64,000 bases of DNA from the NCBI RefSeq assembly GCF_002001175.1, contig NZ_MUNT01000016.1, forward strand, positions 1-64,000, written 5' to 3'. Source of the stretch: Rhodanobacter sp. C03. GTDB lineage: Bacteria; Pseudomonadota; Gammaproteobacteria; Xanthomonadales; Rhodanobacteraceae. The notes under the pieces are model-generated. The model was not told the DNA's origin and searched no databases. It was given only the letters and a program-made list of their open reading frames with translations. The position numbers and the translations under genes are program-made. Below, one piece after another: positions 27,071 through 36,090 of this stretch. How positions within the stretch are numbered: position 1 is the first letter of the stretch; each line of letters opens with the position of its first letter.

Positions 27071-27084
27071 TTGATCGGCATCAA
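27071..27084 (-). promoter_or_regulatory. FNR-type box for pta-ackA operon
   Basis: TTGATCGGCATCAA is an exact consensus. On the reverse strand CAGAAT (27043-27048) lies 22 bases downstream, giving a start near 27036 and a 25-base leader. Confidence 0.78.
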
Positions 27085-27110
27085 GTTGGCCTCTTGATGT
27101 GCTAGATCCA

Positions 27111-27938
27111 TCAATGCCGCATGAACACAGGAATGTCGGCGTGATTGAGCACGTGGCGGGTGGCACCGCCGAAGATCCATTCGCTGAAACGGGTGCGGCC
27201 ATAGGCACCCATAACAAGCATGTTGGCTCCAACCGCTTTCGCGGAAGCGAGCAGTGCTGCACCAGCGTCTTCGTCATTGGCCATCAGAGGCTTCTCCTCG
27301 GCGCGAATGCCATGACGCTGCAGATAGTCGGACAGCTCGAACTCCGGCTTCCAGCCAATCTCGCTTATGGCATCCCGCGATGCCCCACGTAATACCACCA
27401 CCCGCTTGGCGCGTGCCAGGAACGGTTGCGCTGCATGAATGGAACGGATCGCTTCGGGCGACCCGTTCCAGGCCAGAGCAATGCAGTCAAGCGATAACGA
27501 CGGGGCCTTCGTCGATGGGGCAATGAGGCAGGGCAGCCTGCTTTTCAGTATGACCTGGCCAAGCAGTGGGGTGCTTTCCAGCGGCCACTCAGTTGTGCGG
27601 TCGATCACGAGCAAGTCGTGCCAATTACCGATGTTTTCCAAGACGTGCGGTACATCTCCTTCGGCCACTTGCCAGGCTGCTTTTTGCACGCCGAGCTTTG
27701 CCGCCCAATTGATGAACGACGTCCGCGCTGCGCACGCGCTCTGCTCCAATCGACGGGTGTTTTCGATGGTGTACGTCAGAAAGTCGGCCGCCACATAGGT
27801 AGGCGCTATCGGCAATGGCGCGGGGTAGATATAGATGCCTGTCAGTGCAGCGTCGAAGGAGGCGGCAAGACGTGCCGCGTACTCCAGGCCCGGCGACCAT
27901 GATTCGAAACTATTGGCATAGGCCAGAATGTCTCTCAT
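27111..27938 (-). CDS. tandem-domain universal stress protein
   Basis: This 275-residue two-domain Usp begins MRDILAYANS. Its second domain carries VMGAYGRTRFSEWIFGGAT, the nucleotide motif with a GG-A-T end. GAGGAG lies upstream of the ATG. It precedes the pta-ackA operon on the same strand but is separated from it by that operon's FNR box. A one-mismatch FNR box sits at the right distance from its own start. Confidence 0.88.
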   Translation of the reverse strand: MRDILAYANSFESWSPGLEYAARLAASFDAALTGIYIYPAPLPIAPTYVAADFLTYTIENTRRLEQSACAARTSFINWAAKLGVQKAAWQVAEGDVPHVLENIGNWHDLLVIDRTTEWPLESTPLLGQVILKSRLPCLIAPSTKAPSLSLDCIALAWNGSPEAIRSIHAAQPFLARAKRVVVLRGASRDAISEIGWKPEFELSDYLQRHGIRAEEKPLMANDEDAGAALLASAKAVGANMLVMGAYGRTRFSEWIFGGATRHVLNHADIPVFMRH

Positions 27939-27992
27939 GTCTGCTCTCCTCGCTGGGTGTAAATAGCCTGATGAGCGGGCAACGCCTCACGC

Positions 27993-28006
27993 TTGATGTC
28001 GATCCA
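27993..28006 (-). promoter_or_regulatory. degenerate FNR-type box for usp
   Basis: TTGATGTCGATCCA has one mismatch in the second half-site. It is centred 41.5 bases before a start at about 27958, which leaves a 20-base leader with a good ribosome site. The -10 is poor, so confidence rests on position. Confidence 0.4.
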
Positions 28007-28116
28007 TCGGAAAACGTGTCCGCTCCGACTCGGCCAGAATCAAGGCGTCTGGTTCACGATGAGGCATTTCCGGCCTGTGTTCGCCTGTTGCACGGCGCTC
28101 CATGGTGGTCAATCAC

Positions 28117-29505
28117 TCAGAATGCCAGCCACGTAAATAGATAGAGCGTGTTGTTGTCAGTCGCCCTTCGGCCTGCGCCATCCACGTTGTAAACAAGCCC
28201 GCTGAAGCGCGTGTAGAAGGTGTACTGGAGGCCGAAGCGGACATTGACGAAAGGCTCGGCCCAGGAGCTGGCTTGGCCATACGGGTTCCAGTTCAACTCG
28301 ACAACGCCACCGTTGGTATTGGGGCTGCCGTTGTTGCCGTACAGCGTGACGTCACGACTGCCATCGTTGGTGAACGCACCGAGCGTTGCACCCCAGGTGT
28401 TCTTGTACCAGTAGCTGCCGTTGATATTGATGGCATGCATGGTGTTGTCCAGATTGGACGACCCTCCCGCCGCATAGGTGGCATCCAGTCGCTGGTGCTC
28501 CCCCAGGTAGAGCGCATTGACCGTGAAGAGGTGATTGCCGCCGTTCAAGAACTGGTAGCTTGCATCAATACCAAGGTCACGAAACTTGTCTGTCGGACCG
28601 GAGATCGCTACGGCGTCACCAACAGCATTGGTACCAGGCAAGCCACGCCGCGCGTCCAAGGCAAAGCCACCCAGTTCGAGATTTCCTTTGGGAAGGTTCC
28701 AGGTGTAGGCAACACGTGCATAAGGCGTAATGCCGGCCAGGCGCCCATTGAAATCGCCATTGACGGTGCGCAGGAAGGACGGTGACAGCGAGCGATAGGC
28801 GCCCGCTTCGACATACAACGCACTATCGATCTGCGCATACCCGTTTATGCCCACCACTTGCTGTGCAAGGCCGCCCATCAAGATCGGCGCCGCAGGTGCA
28901 CCGGGCGCCAAGTCCGGTGCCGTATAGGGAAACTGCCAGGCAGGCGCGGTGTTGAACACATCCGTAAGGCTCGGATTGTTGTTGAGCGACACGCCCCAGA
29001 TTGTGGTGTGACTACCCGTGGTCAACGTGCGTGCATAACGCACGTCGGAGTTGTCCCATCCGAGCAGGCCGCCGTTCTGCGAATAGGTTGCCTGCGCGAG
29101 CGCACCGAGGTGGTCGGTGAGCGGACCTGCGAAAAAGAGCGATGCCTGTTGAAGCTCGGTGTTGTCATTCGTGCCAAAGCCGCTTGCAGGGGGTGCAGTC
29201 TGAGCCTTTTGCGTATGTGTGAACGACTCGATCAGCATCGTCGACAGGGGCACCTTGGCGTCATTGCCCACTTTCAGGGTGTAGCCGAGCAACTTGAACT
29301 GGCGCCCAAACGGGGTCAGCTGCGGTCCGAAGCCTCCCACATGGCAGGCCACACAGGGCTGATGCGTCTGCCTGGCAAAAGCAGGCACGGCACGGACGCG
29401 TGTCGAAAAGAAAATCAGCACCACAAGCACACAAAGACCAAACGCCAGCATGATGCGGCCGGTTCGGCCAAATGAATCACGAAGGGATGTGCTATCGACG
29501 GCCAT
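28117..29505 (-). CDS. fused monohaem cytochrome-porin, Cyc2-like
   Basis: This 462-residue protein has an N-terminal hydrophobic export segment, then PAFARQTHQPCVACH with a single c-type haem motif (C51-x2-C54-H55), then LTPFGRQFKLLGYTL, and finally about 380 residues of alternating amphipathic strands ending in the aromatic LYLFTWLAF typical of outer-membrane barrels. A haem motif directly ahead of a porin is the architecture of Cyc2, the outer-membrane cytochrome of Fe(II)-oxidising bacteria, which passes extracellular electrons inward. A HiPIP gene lies divergently, with one FNR box midway. The architecture is seen; Fe(II) oxidation is inference. Confidence 0.78.
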   Translation of the reverse strand: MAVDSTSLRDSFGRTGRIMLAFGLCVLVVLIFFSTRVRAVPAFARQTHQPCVACHVGGFGPQLTPFGRQFKLLGYTLKVGNDAKVPLSTMLIESFTHTQKAQTAPPASGFGTNDNTELQQASLFFAGPLTDHLGALAQATYSQNGGLLGWDNSDVRYARTLTTGSHTTIWGVSLNNNPSLTDVFNTAPAWQFPYTAPDLAPGAPAAPILMGGLAQQVVGINGYAQIDSALYVEAGAYRSLSPSFLRTVNGDFNGRLAGITPYARVAYTWNLPKGNLELGGFALDARRGLPGTNAVGDAVAISGPTDKFRDLGIDASYQFLNGGNHLFTVNALYLGEHQRLDATYAAGGSSNLDNTMHAININGSYWYKNTWGATLGAFTNDGSRDVTLYGNNGSPNTNGGVVELNWNPYGQASSWAEPFVNVRFGLQYTFYTRFSGLVYNVDGAGRRATDNNTLYLFTWLAF

Positions 29506-29613
29506 GTTCTTCCCCGATGCGGTTACATTTCAGTGCAATACGGTGTGTCCGGAGCGCCGAGCACGGTGTGGAAGCAGTTGCATGAAAGTCTGCCGCGACC
29601 AAAGGCGAGACGT

Positions 29614-29627
29614 TTGATCTAGATCAA
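29614..29627. promoter_or_regulatory. FNR-type box shared by cytochrome-porin and HiPIP genes
   Basis: TTGATCTAGATCAA is a perfect palindrome lying almost exactly midway between the two divergent starts (about 115 bases each). CAGACT lies 21 bases away towards the cytochrome gene and TATCGT 22 bases away towards the HiPIP gene, so one dimer site could drive both. Confidence 0.78.
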
Positions 29628-29734
29628 TCAAGTACGGGCGCAACGCAAATATCGTGGCCATCAAGCCCATCGCAAATGTGCGCCAGCCCCGTGCACGCGA
29701 GCCCCGATCAACCGAGTACTGATGGAGAACACCC

Positions 29735-30067
29735 ATGACATATCGTGAGAGAAATCTGGAGTCCCGCCGTCAATTTCTGAAGATGACGGTGGTCATGTCC
29801 GCAACGGCCGCCCTGACGAGCATCACAGGGCTTGTGCGCGCTTCCGACTTGCTGCACGTAACCGATTCCGACCCTACCGCTAAGGCGCTTGGTTATGTCG
29901 AGGATGCAAGTACAACCAAGAACACCCTGTATAAGGCCGGGAGCACTTGCGCCAACTGCCAGTTCTACTCAGGTGCAGCAGACGGCTATGGCCCCTGCCA
30001 GTTGTTCCCGGGCAAGGCCGTCAATGCGAAAGGCTGGTGCAGTTCGTATACACAGAAGAAAGCTTGA
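29735..30067 (+). CDS. high-potential iron-sulfur protein (HiPIP), Tat-exported
   Basis: This 110-residue precursor has a twin-arginine signal (SRRQFLK, then a hydrophobic stretch to about residue 36). The mature part carries the HiPIP cluster cysteines C72-x2-C75-x12-C88-x13-C102 and the conserved Tyr in ALGYVEDA. HiPIPs are soluble periplasmic one-electron carriers around +300 mV. In some Fe(II) oxidisers a HiPIP (Iro) takes electrons from the outer-membrane system. Its divergent pairing with the cytochrome-porin suggests a shared electron path. Confidence 0.92.
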   Translation: MTYRERNLESRRQFLKMTVVMSATAALTSITGLVRASDLLHVTDSDPTAKALGYVEDASTTKNTLYKAGSTCANCQFYSGAADGYGPCQLFPGKAVNAKGWCSSYTQKKA

Positions 30068-30080
30068 TACGAACCGCATG

Positions 30081-30112
30081 TGATGTGCACATCAGCATGG
30101 GATGTGCACATC
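30081..30112. repeat. two tandem copies of a GATGTGCACATC palindrome
   Basis: GATGTGCACATC occurs at 30082-30093 and again at 30101-30112, start to start 19 bases, nearly two helical turns. They lie between the convergent HiPIP and phosphoketolase genes. They could be a paired operator or a weak double hairpin; neither is shown. Confidence 0.55.
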
Positions 30113-30133
30113 AATTTGGCTACAGAAAAGCGA

Positions 30134-32506
30134 TTAACGCGCGGGGCCATGTGCCGGCCAATGCCACGCAGCCACCTCGGGCATATCTTCGCCATGCTCG
30201 CTGATATAGAGCTTGTGCCGTTCCATGATTGCCCAGTACCGCTCGGTAGCCTGTTGGACATAAGGACCGAAGCGGTGCACGCGCGTGATGGCATCCAACG
30301 CTAGCTGATAACGGTCGAGATTGTTCAATACCACCATGTCGAACGGCGTGGTGGTGGTGCCTTCGTCCTTGTAGCCGCGCACATGGATATTGTCATGATT
30401 GCGCCGACGATAAGTCAGCTTGTGAATCAGTGATGGGTAGCCGTGGAAGGCAAAAATCACCGGCCTGTCCGTGGTGAACAACGCGTCGAAATCGCGCTCC
30501 GACAGTCCGTGCGGATGTTCGGATTGCGGCTGCAGCACCATCAGATCCACGACGTTGACGACGCGGATCCGGATGTCCGGAATGAAGCCGCGCAGCAGGG
30601 TCACGGCGGCCAGGCATTCGAGCGTCGGCACATCTCCCGCGCAGGCCATCACGACATCTGGGTTGCCACCATCGTTGCTCGCCCATTCCCATACGCCGGC
30701 GCCGGCGGCGCAGTGCTTCGCGGCGTCGTCGATATCCAGCCACTGCCATTCCGGTTGCTTTCCGGCCACGATCAGGTTGATGTAGTTGCGGCTGCGCAGG
30801 CAATGATCGGCCACCGATAACAGGCAGTTGGCGTCTGGCGGCAGGTAGATGCGCACCACTTCCGACTTCTTGTTCGCAACGATATCGATGAAGCCGGGAT
30901 CCTGGTGCGAGGAGCCGTTATGGTCCTGCCGCCATACATGCGAAGTAAGTAGGTAGTTCAATGACGCTACGGGTGAACGCCACGGAATGTGGCGCGCGAC
31001 CTTCAGCCACTTGGCATGCTGGTTGAACATCGAATCGATGATGTGAATAAATGCTTCGTAGCAGGAAAAGAAACCATGGCGGCCGCTGAGCAGGTAGGCT
31101 TCCAGCCAACCCTCGCATAGATGCTCGCTCAGAACTTCCATGACACGGCCATCGGCGCTGAGATGGTCATCGACCGGATCGATGTCGGCCATCCATTCCT
31201 TGCCTGTAACTTCATAAACCGCATCCAACCGGTTGGATGCGGTTTCGTCCGGCCCGAACAGGCGGAAATTCCGGCTGTCCAGGTTGAGACGCATGACTTC
31301 GCGCAGAAAGCCGCCGAGCACACGTGTCGCCTCGGCTTCGACGGAACCCGGCGCGTTGACAGCTACCGCATGATCGCGAAAATGCGGCATCACCAACGGC
31401 TCCAGCAGTTCCCCGCCATTGGCGTGCGGATTGGAGCCCATGCGGCGGTGTCCGGTCGGTGCGATTGCGGCCAGCTCGTGGCGGAACTGGCCGGTGCCAT
31501 CGAAGAGTTCTTCCGTGCGATAGCTCTTCATCCAGGCTTCGAGCTGAGCGACGTGCTCGGGTTTGTCGAACTGCGCAATCGGCACCTGGTGCGCACGCCA
31601 GGTGCCTTCGACCGGCAGGCCGTCGACGGTCTTGGGCCCGGTCCAGCCTTTTGGAGTGCGGAAGATCAGCATCGGCCAGCGCGGGCGCTGGATCGTTCCG
31701 CTTTTCGCGCGTGCTGCCTGCTGAATGCTCTGGATCCTGGCGAGGATCTCATCGAGCGTGGCGGCAAGATCCTGATGAACGGCGGCTGGGTCGCTGCCTT
31801 CGACGAAATAGGGCTCGTAGCCATAGCCGCGGAACAGGTTCACCAATTCCTCACGGCTGATGCGCGCGAGAATGGTCGGATTCGCGATCTTGAAACCGTT
31901 CAGATGAAGAATCGGCAGCACTGCACCGTCGCGCGCGGGATTGAGAAACTTGTTCGAATGCCAGCTGGTCGCCAGCGCTCCGGTTTCCGCTTCGCCGTCG
32001 CCCACCACGCAGGCGACGATCAGATCCGGATTGTCGAACGCCGCACCGAACGCGTGCGCAAGCGAGTAGCCCAGTTCGCCACCTTCATGGATCGAGCCGG
32101 GCGTATCCGGGGAAACATGGCTGGGCACGCCGTACGGCCAGGAGAATTGGCGGAACAGTCGTCGCATACCATCGCGGTTACGCTCGATCGCCGGATAGCG
32201 TTCGGTATACGAGCCTTCCAGATAGGTCTGTGCCACCAGTCCTGGTCCACCATGGCCTGGGCCGGTGATGAAGATCATGTTGAGATCGTTTTGCTTGATC
32301 AGCCGGTTTATATGCACGTACAGCATGTTCAGGCCCGGCGTGGTGCCCCAATGACCGAGCAGGCGCGGCTTGATGTGTTCGCGCTTCAACGGCGTTTCCA
32401 GCAACGGATTGTCGCGCAGATAGATCTGGCCAACGGACAGGTAATTGGCGGCGCGCCAATAGGCGTCCATTTTCTGCAGTTGTTTGGCGGACAAGGGGTT
32501 TGGCAT
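30134..32506 (-). CDS. xfp: xylulose-5-phosphate/fructose-6-phosphate phosphoketolase
   Basis: This 790-residue thiamine-diphosphate enzyme is the full length of the family. Family motifs include [40 protein letters not shown] and the thiamine-binding GDGEAETG. It cleaves xylulose-5-P (and often fructose-6-P) with phosphate to acetyl phosphate plus glyceraldehyde-3-P (or erythrose-4-P). The acetyl phosphate can feed the acetate kinase at 24381 for ATP. An FNR box with a TAAAAG -10 lies upstream. Confidence 0.96.
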   Translation of the reverse strand: MPNPLSAKQLQKMDAYWRAANYLSVGQIYLRDNPLLETPLKREHIKPRLLGHWGTTPGLNMLYVHINRLIKQNDLNMIFITGPGHGGPGLVAQTYLEGSYTERYPAIERNRDGMRRLFRQFSWPYGVPSHVSPDTPGSIHEGGELGYSLAHAFGAAFDNPDLIVACVVGDGEAETGALATSWHSNKFLNPARDGAVLPILHLNGFKIANPTILARISREELVNLFRGYGYEPYFVEGSDPAAVHQDLAATLDEILARIQSIQQAARAKSGTIQRPRWPMLIFRTPKGWTGPKTVDGLPVEGTWRAHQVPIAQFDKPEHVAQLEAWMKSYRTEELFDGTGQFRHELAAIAPTGHRRMGSNPHANGGELLEPLVMPHFRDHAVAVNAPGSVEAEATRVLGGFLREVMRLNLDSRNFRLFGPDETASNRLDAVYEVTGKEWMADIDPVDDHLSADGRVMEVLSEHLCEGWLEAYLLSGRHGFFSCYEAFIHIIDSMFNQHAKWLKVARHIPWRSPVASLNYLLTSHVWRQDHNGSSHQDPGFIDIVANKKSEVVRIYLPPDANCLLSVADHCLRSRNYINLIVAGKQPEWQWLDIDDAAKHCAAGAGVWEWASNDGGNPDVVMACAGDVPTLECLAAVTLLRGFIPDIRIRVVNVVDLMVLQPQSEHPHGLSERDFDALFTTDRPVIFAFHGYPSLIHKLTYRRRNHDNIHVRGYKDEGTTTTPFDMVVLNNLDRYQLALDAITRVHRFGPYVQQATERYWAIMERHKLYISEHGEDMPEVAAWHWPAHGPAR

Positions 32507-32586
32507 AGGGCCTCCCGGTTAGATGGGTTGTGTGGTGATCACCACGCGTCACTGCCATCTTTTAAGCCCTATGGGCGAGGGGCGGT

Positions 32587-32600
32587 TTGATTTGCGTCAA
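32587..32600 (-). promoter_or_regulatory. FNR-type box for phosphoketolase
   Basis: TTGATTTGCGTCAA, with TAAAAG (32559-32564) 22 bases downstream on the reverse strand, predicts a start near 32552 and a leader of about 46 bases. Confidence 0.75.
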
Positions 32601-32666
32601 GGGGAGGCGTGCCTTTCGTACCCGTAATCTGCTGCGCACGCGGCGCCGTTGGAATGTGCTGCAAGG

Positions 32667-32707
32667 TTGATCTAGATCAACACGCGGACATGTCCCATTT
32701 CTAAAGT
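32667..32707 (+). promoter_or_regulatory. FNR-type promoter of the BON-protein gene
   Basis: TTGATCTAGATCAA (32667-32680) is identical to the box at 29614. TAAAGT (32702-32707), the same hexamer as in the exporter promoter, lies 21 bases downstream. The predicted start is near 32715. Confidence 0.78.
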
Positions 32708-32794
32708 GACTACGCATCGATTGCGACCTTCCACTTCGCATCGACCTGCTTGTGCCTGCAATGCATTCACTGATCAAATATTTGAGGAAAGCTC

Positions 32795-33445
32795 ATGAAA
32801 AATGATCGTCAACTTCAAGAAGACATCCTGAACGAGCTCGACTGGGAGCCCTCGGTGGAAACCAGTCGCATCGGCGTGGAGGTATCGGGAGGGGTCGCTA
32901 CCTTGTCGGGTCATGTCGACAGCTATTCGCAGAAATGGGCCGCTGAGCGGGCAGCGCAGCGCGTCGCGGGCATCAAGAGCATTGCGGTCGAACTCGACGT
33001 GGTTTTGCCAGGCCCACATCAGCGCAGCGATACGGAAATTGCTTGGGCGGCCGCCCAAGCCATCGATTGGAATGCTTCGATTCCAAAGGATACGGTCAAG
33101 CTTGTAGTCGAAAATGGTTGGGTCACGCTCTCTGGCGAAGTCGAATGGGCTTTCGTTCGAAACGCTGCAGAAGCCAGTGTTCGCAACCTGTATGGCGTTA
33201 AGGGCGTAGTCAACAAGATCATCATGCGCCCGCGAATCGAGCCACGTGGTGTCAAGACCAAGATTGAAGCAGCGCTGTATCGTCGCGCTCATTTCGATGC
33301 TACCGCCATCACGGTTGGCGTGGAGGAGGGAACGGTGACGTTGACGGGTGAGGTCGATTCGTTGGCCGAGCGCAGTGCGGTCGAATGGGCTGCCTGGAGT
33401 GCGCCTGGCGTACAGAATGTTATCGATCATCTGGTCGTCGCTTAG
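32795..33445 (+). CDS. triple BON-domain protein
   Basis: This 216-residue protein is made of three BON repeats (about 5-70, 78-145 and 150-216), each with the V-x-G-V/T-L-S/T-G-x-V core (GGVATLSGHV, GWVTLSGEV, GTVTLTGEV). It has no signal peptide and is probably cytoplasmic, unlike OsmY. BON domains are thought to bind phospholipids or envelope partners. AGGAAAG lies before the ATG, and a clear terminator follows. Similar BON proteins occur in low-oxygen stress loci beside Usp genes. Confidence 0.9.
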   Translation: MKNDRQLQEDILNELDWEPSVETSRIGVEVSGGVATLSGHVDSYSQKWAAERAAQRVAGIKSIAVELDVVLPGPHQRSDTEIAWAAAQAIDWNASIPKDTVKLVVENGWVTLSGEVEWAFVRNAAEASVRNLYGVKGVVNKIIMRPRIEPRGVKTKIEAALYRRAHFDATAITVGVEEGTVTLTGEVDSLAERSAVEWAAWSAPGVQNVIDHLVVA

Positions 33446-33467
33446 TCACTTCCTTTGTTTGGAGAAG

Positions 33468-33498
33468 GAGATCGCTTCGATGCGATCTCTTTTTTTTT
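33468..33498 (+). terminator. Rho-independent terminator after BON gene
   Basis: An 8-bp stem (GAGATCGC/GCGATCTC) with a 6-base loop is followed by nine T residues. Confidence 0.9.
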
Positions 33499-33551
33499 CG
33501 CTCTATTGCCATGCTTAAGCTGCATCACCTCGGGCTTCAGGCAGCCTTCAA

Positions 33552-33565
33552 TTGATGAAGGTCAA
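33552..33565 (+). promoter_or_regulatory. FNR-type box for the AMP-phosphorylase operon
   Basis: TTGATGAAGGTCAA is exact; TAAACA (33588-33593) lies 22 bases downstream. The predicted start near 33600 leaves a 29-base leader before the ATG at 33629. Confidence 0.75.
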
Positions 33566-33628
33566 GTCGACCACCCCTGAAGCGGCGTAAACATTCCCGG
33601 AACACGATTATTACCTGCCTGAATATCC

Positions 33629-35173
33629 ATGTCCGCTCAAACAACAGGGGTCGAAACGTTTCCCGGGGCGCGCCTTGAAGCTGGTCACATACGCCGGCTT
33701 GGCATCGACACCGGGCATGAGCATGTCGTGTACCTCAATAAGGATTCGCCCGTTTGCCGCAGTGAGGGATTCGGCGCGCATTCTCGTCTTGAGCTCCGCG
33801 TGGGTACGCAGCGAGTGCTGGCGACATTGAACATCGTTCAGGACGGCTTGCTAGGCGCGGATGAGGTCGGGTTATCCGAGTCGGCATGGCTTTCCTTGCA
33901 GCCTGGCGCCGACGAGCGCGTGATCATTGCTCATCCGCCGAGCGTGGACTCATTGGCTTCGGTTCGGGCGAAGATCTACGGCCAGGAACTGGATGAGTCT
34001 GCACTGCACGGAATCATCCAGGACATCGTCGGCAATCGTTATTCCACCATTGAAATGGCGGCCTTCATCACCGCCGGCGGCGGCAATCGCCTGAGTATCA
34101 AAGAAGTCATCGCGCTGACGAAAGCCATGGTGCAGACCGGCACACAGCTGCATTGGCGGCAACCCCTGGTTGTCGACAAGCACTGCATCGGCGGGCTCGC
34201 AGGCAATCGCACCACACCCATCGTGGTGGCAATCGCGGCAGAACTGGGGCTTACGATACCCAAGACGTCTTCGCGTGCGATTACCTCGGCGGCAGGTACC
34301 GCCGATACCATGGCAATGCTGGCGCCGGTCGATCTGAACGAAACGCAGATACGCCGCGTCGTGGAAACCTGCGGCGGCTGCATCGCCTGGGGCGGCGCCA
34401 TGAATCTGGCTCCCGCTGACGACAGGCTGATCCGCATCGAGCGTGCACTGGACGTCGACAGCGCCGGACAGCTGGTTGCGTCCGTGCTGTCGAAAAAAAT
34501 AGCGGCAGGCTCCACCCACGTGGTGATCGATGTCCCGGTCGGGCCGACCGCCAAGGTGCGCGATCAAGCGGAAGCAGAGTCGCTGGCTACATTGCTGCAG
34601 CGAGTGGCGGCCGCGTTCGGCTTGCAGCTGCGCGTGTTGATCAGCGATGGTAGCCAACCGATAGGGCGCGGCATCGGCCCTGCGCTGGAAGCGCACGATG
34701 TCCTGGCGGTGCTGCGCAACGAACCGCATGCCCCGGCTGATCTGCGTGTTCATGCCCTGACTGTCGCCGCCGCCGTATTGGAGCTGGGTGACATTGCGAG
34801 CGCCGGCTCCTCGCTTGCGATGGCGACAGCCTGCCTGGAGACGGGCAGGGCGTGGCAGCGCTTCCAAGCCATTTGCGCCGCGCAGGGCGGTATGCGTACA
34901 CCGGGGAAGGCCGCTTATCAGCAAGTTGTTCCGGCCGCGCAGCCAGGGCGTGTGAGTGCGATCGACAATCGCCGCTTGTCCCGCGTCGCCAAGCTGGCCG
35001 GTGCGCCTGCCGCACCGCTAGCCGGGCTGACGCTCGACGCGCATCTCAGTGAAGTGGTGGTGGCCGGGCAACCACTTTTCACGATCCACGCGCAAAGTCC
35101 CGGTGAGCTGGCTTACGCGATGGAATACATATCCCGGCATCCCTGCATCGTTTACGTCGAGGCGTCCACATGA
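33629..35173 (+). CDS. thymidine/AMP phosphorylase family protein
   Basis: This 514-residue protein belongs to the long, archaeal-type branch of the thymidine phosphorylase family, with an extra N-terminal domain of about 85 residues. Family motifs include DKHCIGGLAGNRTT, TSSRAITSAAGTADTM and GGCIAWGGAMNLAPADD. Archaeal members are AMP phosphorylases that release adenine and form ribose 1,5-bisphosphate. Whether this one uses AMP or a pyrimidine nucleoside cannot be read. Its stop overlaps the start of a PRPP-synthetase-like gene. Confidence 0.85.
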   Translation: MSAQTTGVETFPGARLEAGHIRRLGIDTGHEHVVYLNKDSPVCRSEGFGAHSRLELRVGTQRVLATLNIVQDGLLGADEVGLSESAWLSLQPGADERVIIAHPPSVDSLASVRAKIYGQELDESALHGIIQDIVGNRYSTIEMAAFITAGGGNRLSIKEVIALTKAMVQTGTQLHWRQPLVVDKHCIGGLAGNRTTPIVVAIAAELGLTIPKTSSRAITSAAGTADTMAMLAPVDLNETQIRRVVETCGGCIAWGGAMNLAPADDRLIRIERALDVDSAGQLVASVLSKKIAAGSTHVVIDVPVGPTAKVRDQAEAESLATLLQRVAAAFGLQLRVLISDGSQPIGRGIGPALEAHDVLAVLRNEPHAPADLRVHALTVAAAVLELGDIASAGSSLAMATACLETGRAWQRFQAICAAQGGMRTPGKAAYQQVVPAAQPGRVSAIDNRRLSRVAKLAGAPAAPLAGLTLDAHLSEVVVAGQPLFTIHAQSPGELAYAMEYISRHPCIVYVEAST

Positions 35174-36090
35174 ACTCGCTCTATGCCATGCCCGGCAATG
35201 AGGCTTTTGCCGAATTGTTGTCGCTGCATACGGGTTATCAACGCCGGCAGCTGTTGCTGCACCATTTCCCGGATAGCGAAACGCTGGTTCGAATGGCACC
35301 ACCAACCCCGGGCGGCGACGCCGTGATCGTATGCACGCTGGATCGCCCGGATCCCAAGGCACTCCCTTTGATGATGGCGGCAGCGACCGCGCGCGAACTG
35401 GGTGCGGCGCGCGTCGGCCTGGTAGCCCCTTATCTGGCCTATATGCGCCAGGACAAGCGCTTCCATCCTGGCGAAGCCATTTCCGCCAAGATCTTCGCTG
35501 ATTGGCTGGGTCACACCTTCGATTGGTTGGTCACGGTGGACCCGCATCTGCATCGCTACGCGACGCTTGCCGAGGTATATCCGAACGCTGCGCACGTCGT
35601 GCATGTGGCATCGCAACTGGCTGTCTGGATCGATGCCCACGTAACAATGCCGCTGATCGTCGGGCCAGATCAGGAAAGTGCGCAGTGGGTGACGGCGGTG
35701 TCGAACCTGCTGTGTGCACCGAGCGTGGTGGCGCACAAGGAACGCCATGGCGATCGCGATGTGGAAATCCTTCTGCCTGAGATGGACAAGTGGCGGGATC
35801 ACACGCCGGTCTTGGTTGACGACATCATCGCCAGCGGCGAGACCATGGTTCAGACGCTGCGCTGCCTGCATGCAAGGACATCCTTGCCGCCTGTGTGCGT
35901 AGCCGTGCATGGCGTATTCGCCGAGGGTGCACTTGAAGGTCTGCTCGCTGAGGGAGCCGGGCTGGTTGTCACCAGCAACAGCGTCATCACCGACACGACG
36001 CAGATCGACATCAGCAAGCCGGTCGCCGAAGCGATGGTCAGCCTGTGTGAGGCTAACCCGACCGAGACAGCGAGGAGGACACCAGCATGA
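35170..36090 (+). CDS. ribose-phosphate pyrophosphokinase family protein
   Basis: This 306-residue protein is of PRPP synthetase type. Its N-terminal half has YLAYMRQDKRFHPGEAIS and the metal/ATP-binding VDPHLHRY. The PRPP loop is VLVDDIIASGETM. It makes or uses PRPP from ribose-5-P and ATP. It is distinct from a housekeeping Prs by its coupling to the AMP-phosphorylase-like gene (ATGA overlap) and to a beta-CASP gene, suggesting a nucleotide-salvage role under low oxygen. Confidence 0.85.
   Translation: MNSLYAMPGNEAFAELLSLHTGYQRRQLLLHHFPDSETLVRMAPPTPGGDAVIVCTLDRPDPKALPLMMAAATARELGAARVGLVAPYLAYMRQDKRFHPGEAISAKIFADWLGHTFDWLVTVDPHLHRYATLAEVYPNAAHVVHVASQLAVWIDAHVTMPLIVGPDQESAQWVTAVSNLLCAPSVVAHKERHGDRDVEILLPEMDKWRDHTPVLVDDIIASGETMVQTLRCLHARTSLPPVCVAVHGVFAEGALEGLLAEGAGLVVTSNSVITDTTQIDISKPVAEAMVSLCEANPTETARRTPA

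Noticed and set aside
31121-32590. 489-codon open frame opposite the phosphoketolase gene
   Set aside because: Antisense shadow of a strongly conserved gene; its translation shows no domain and follows the codon bias of the real gene.
33950-34924. 324-codon reverse frame inside the AMP-phosphorylase-like gene
   Set aside because: Shadow of a gene with clear family motifs.
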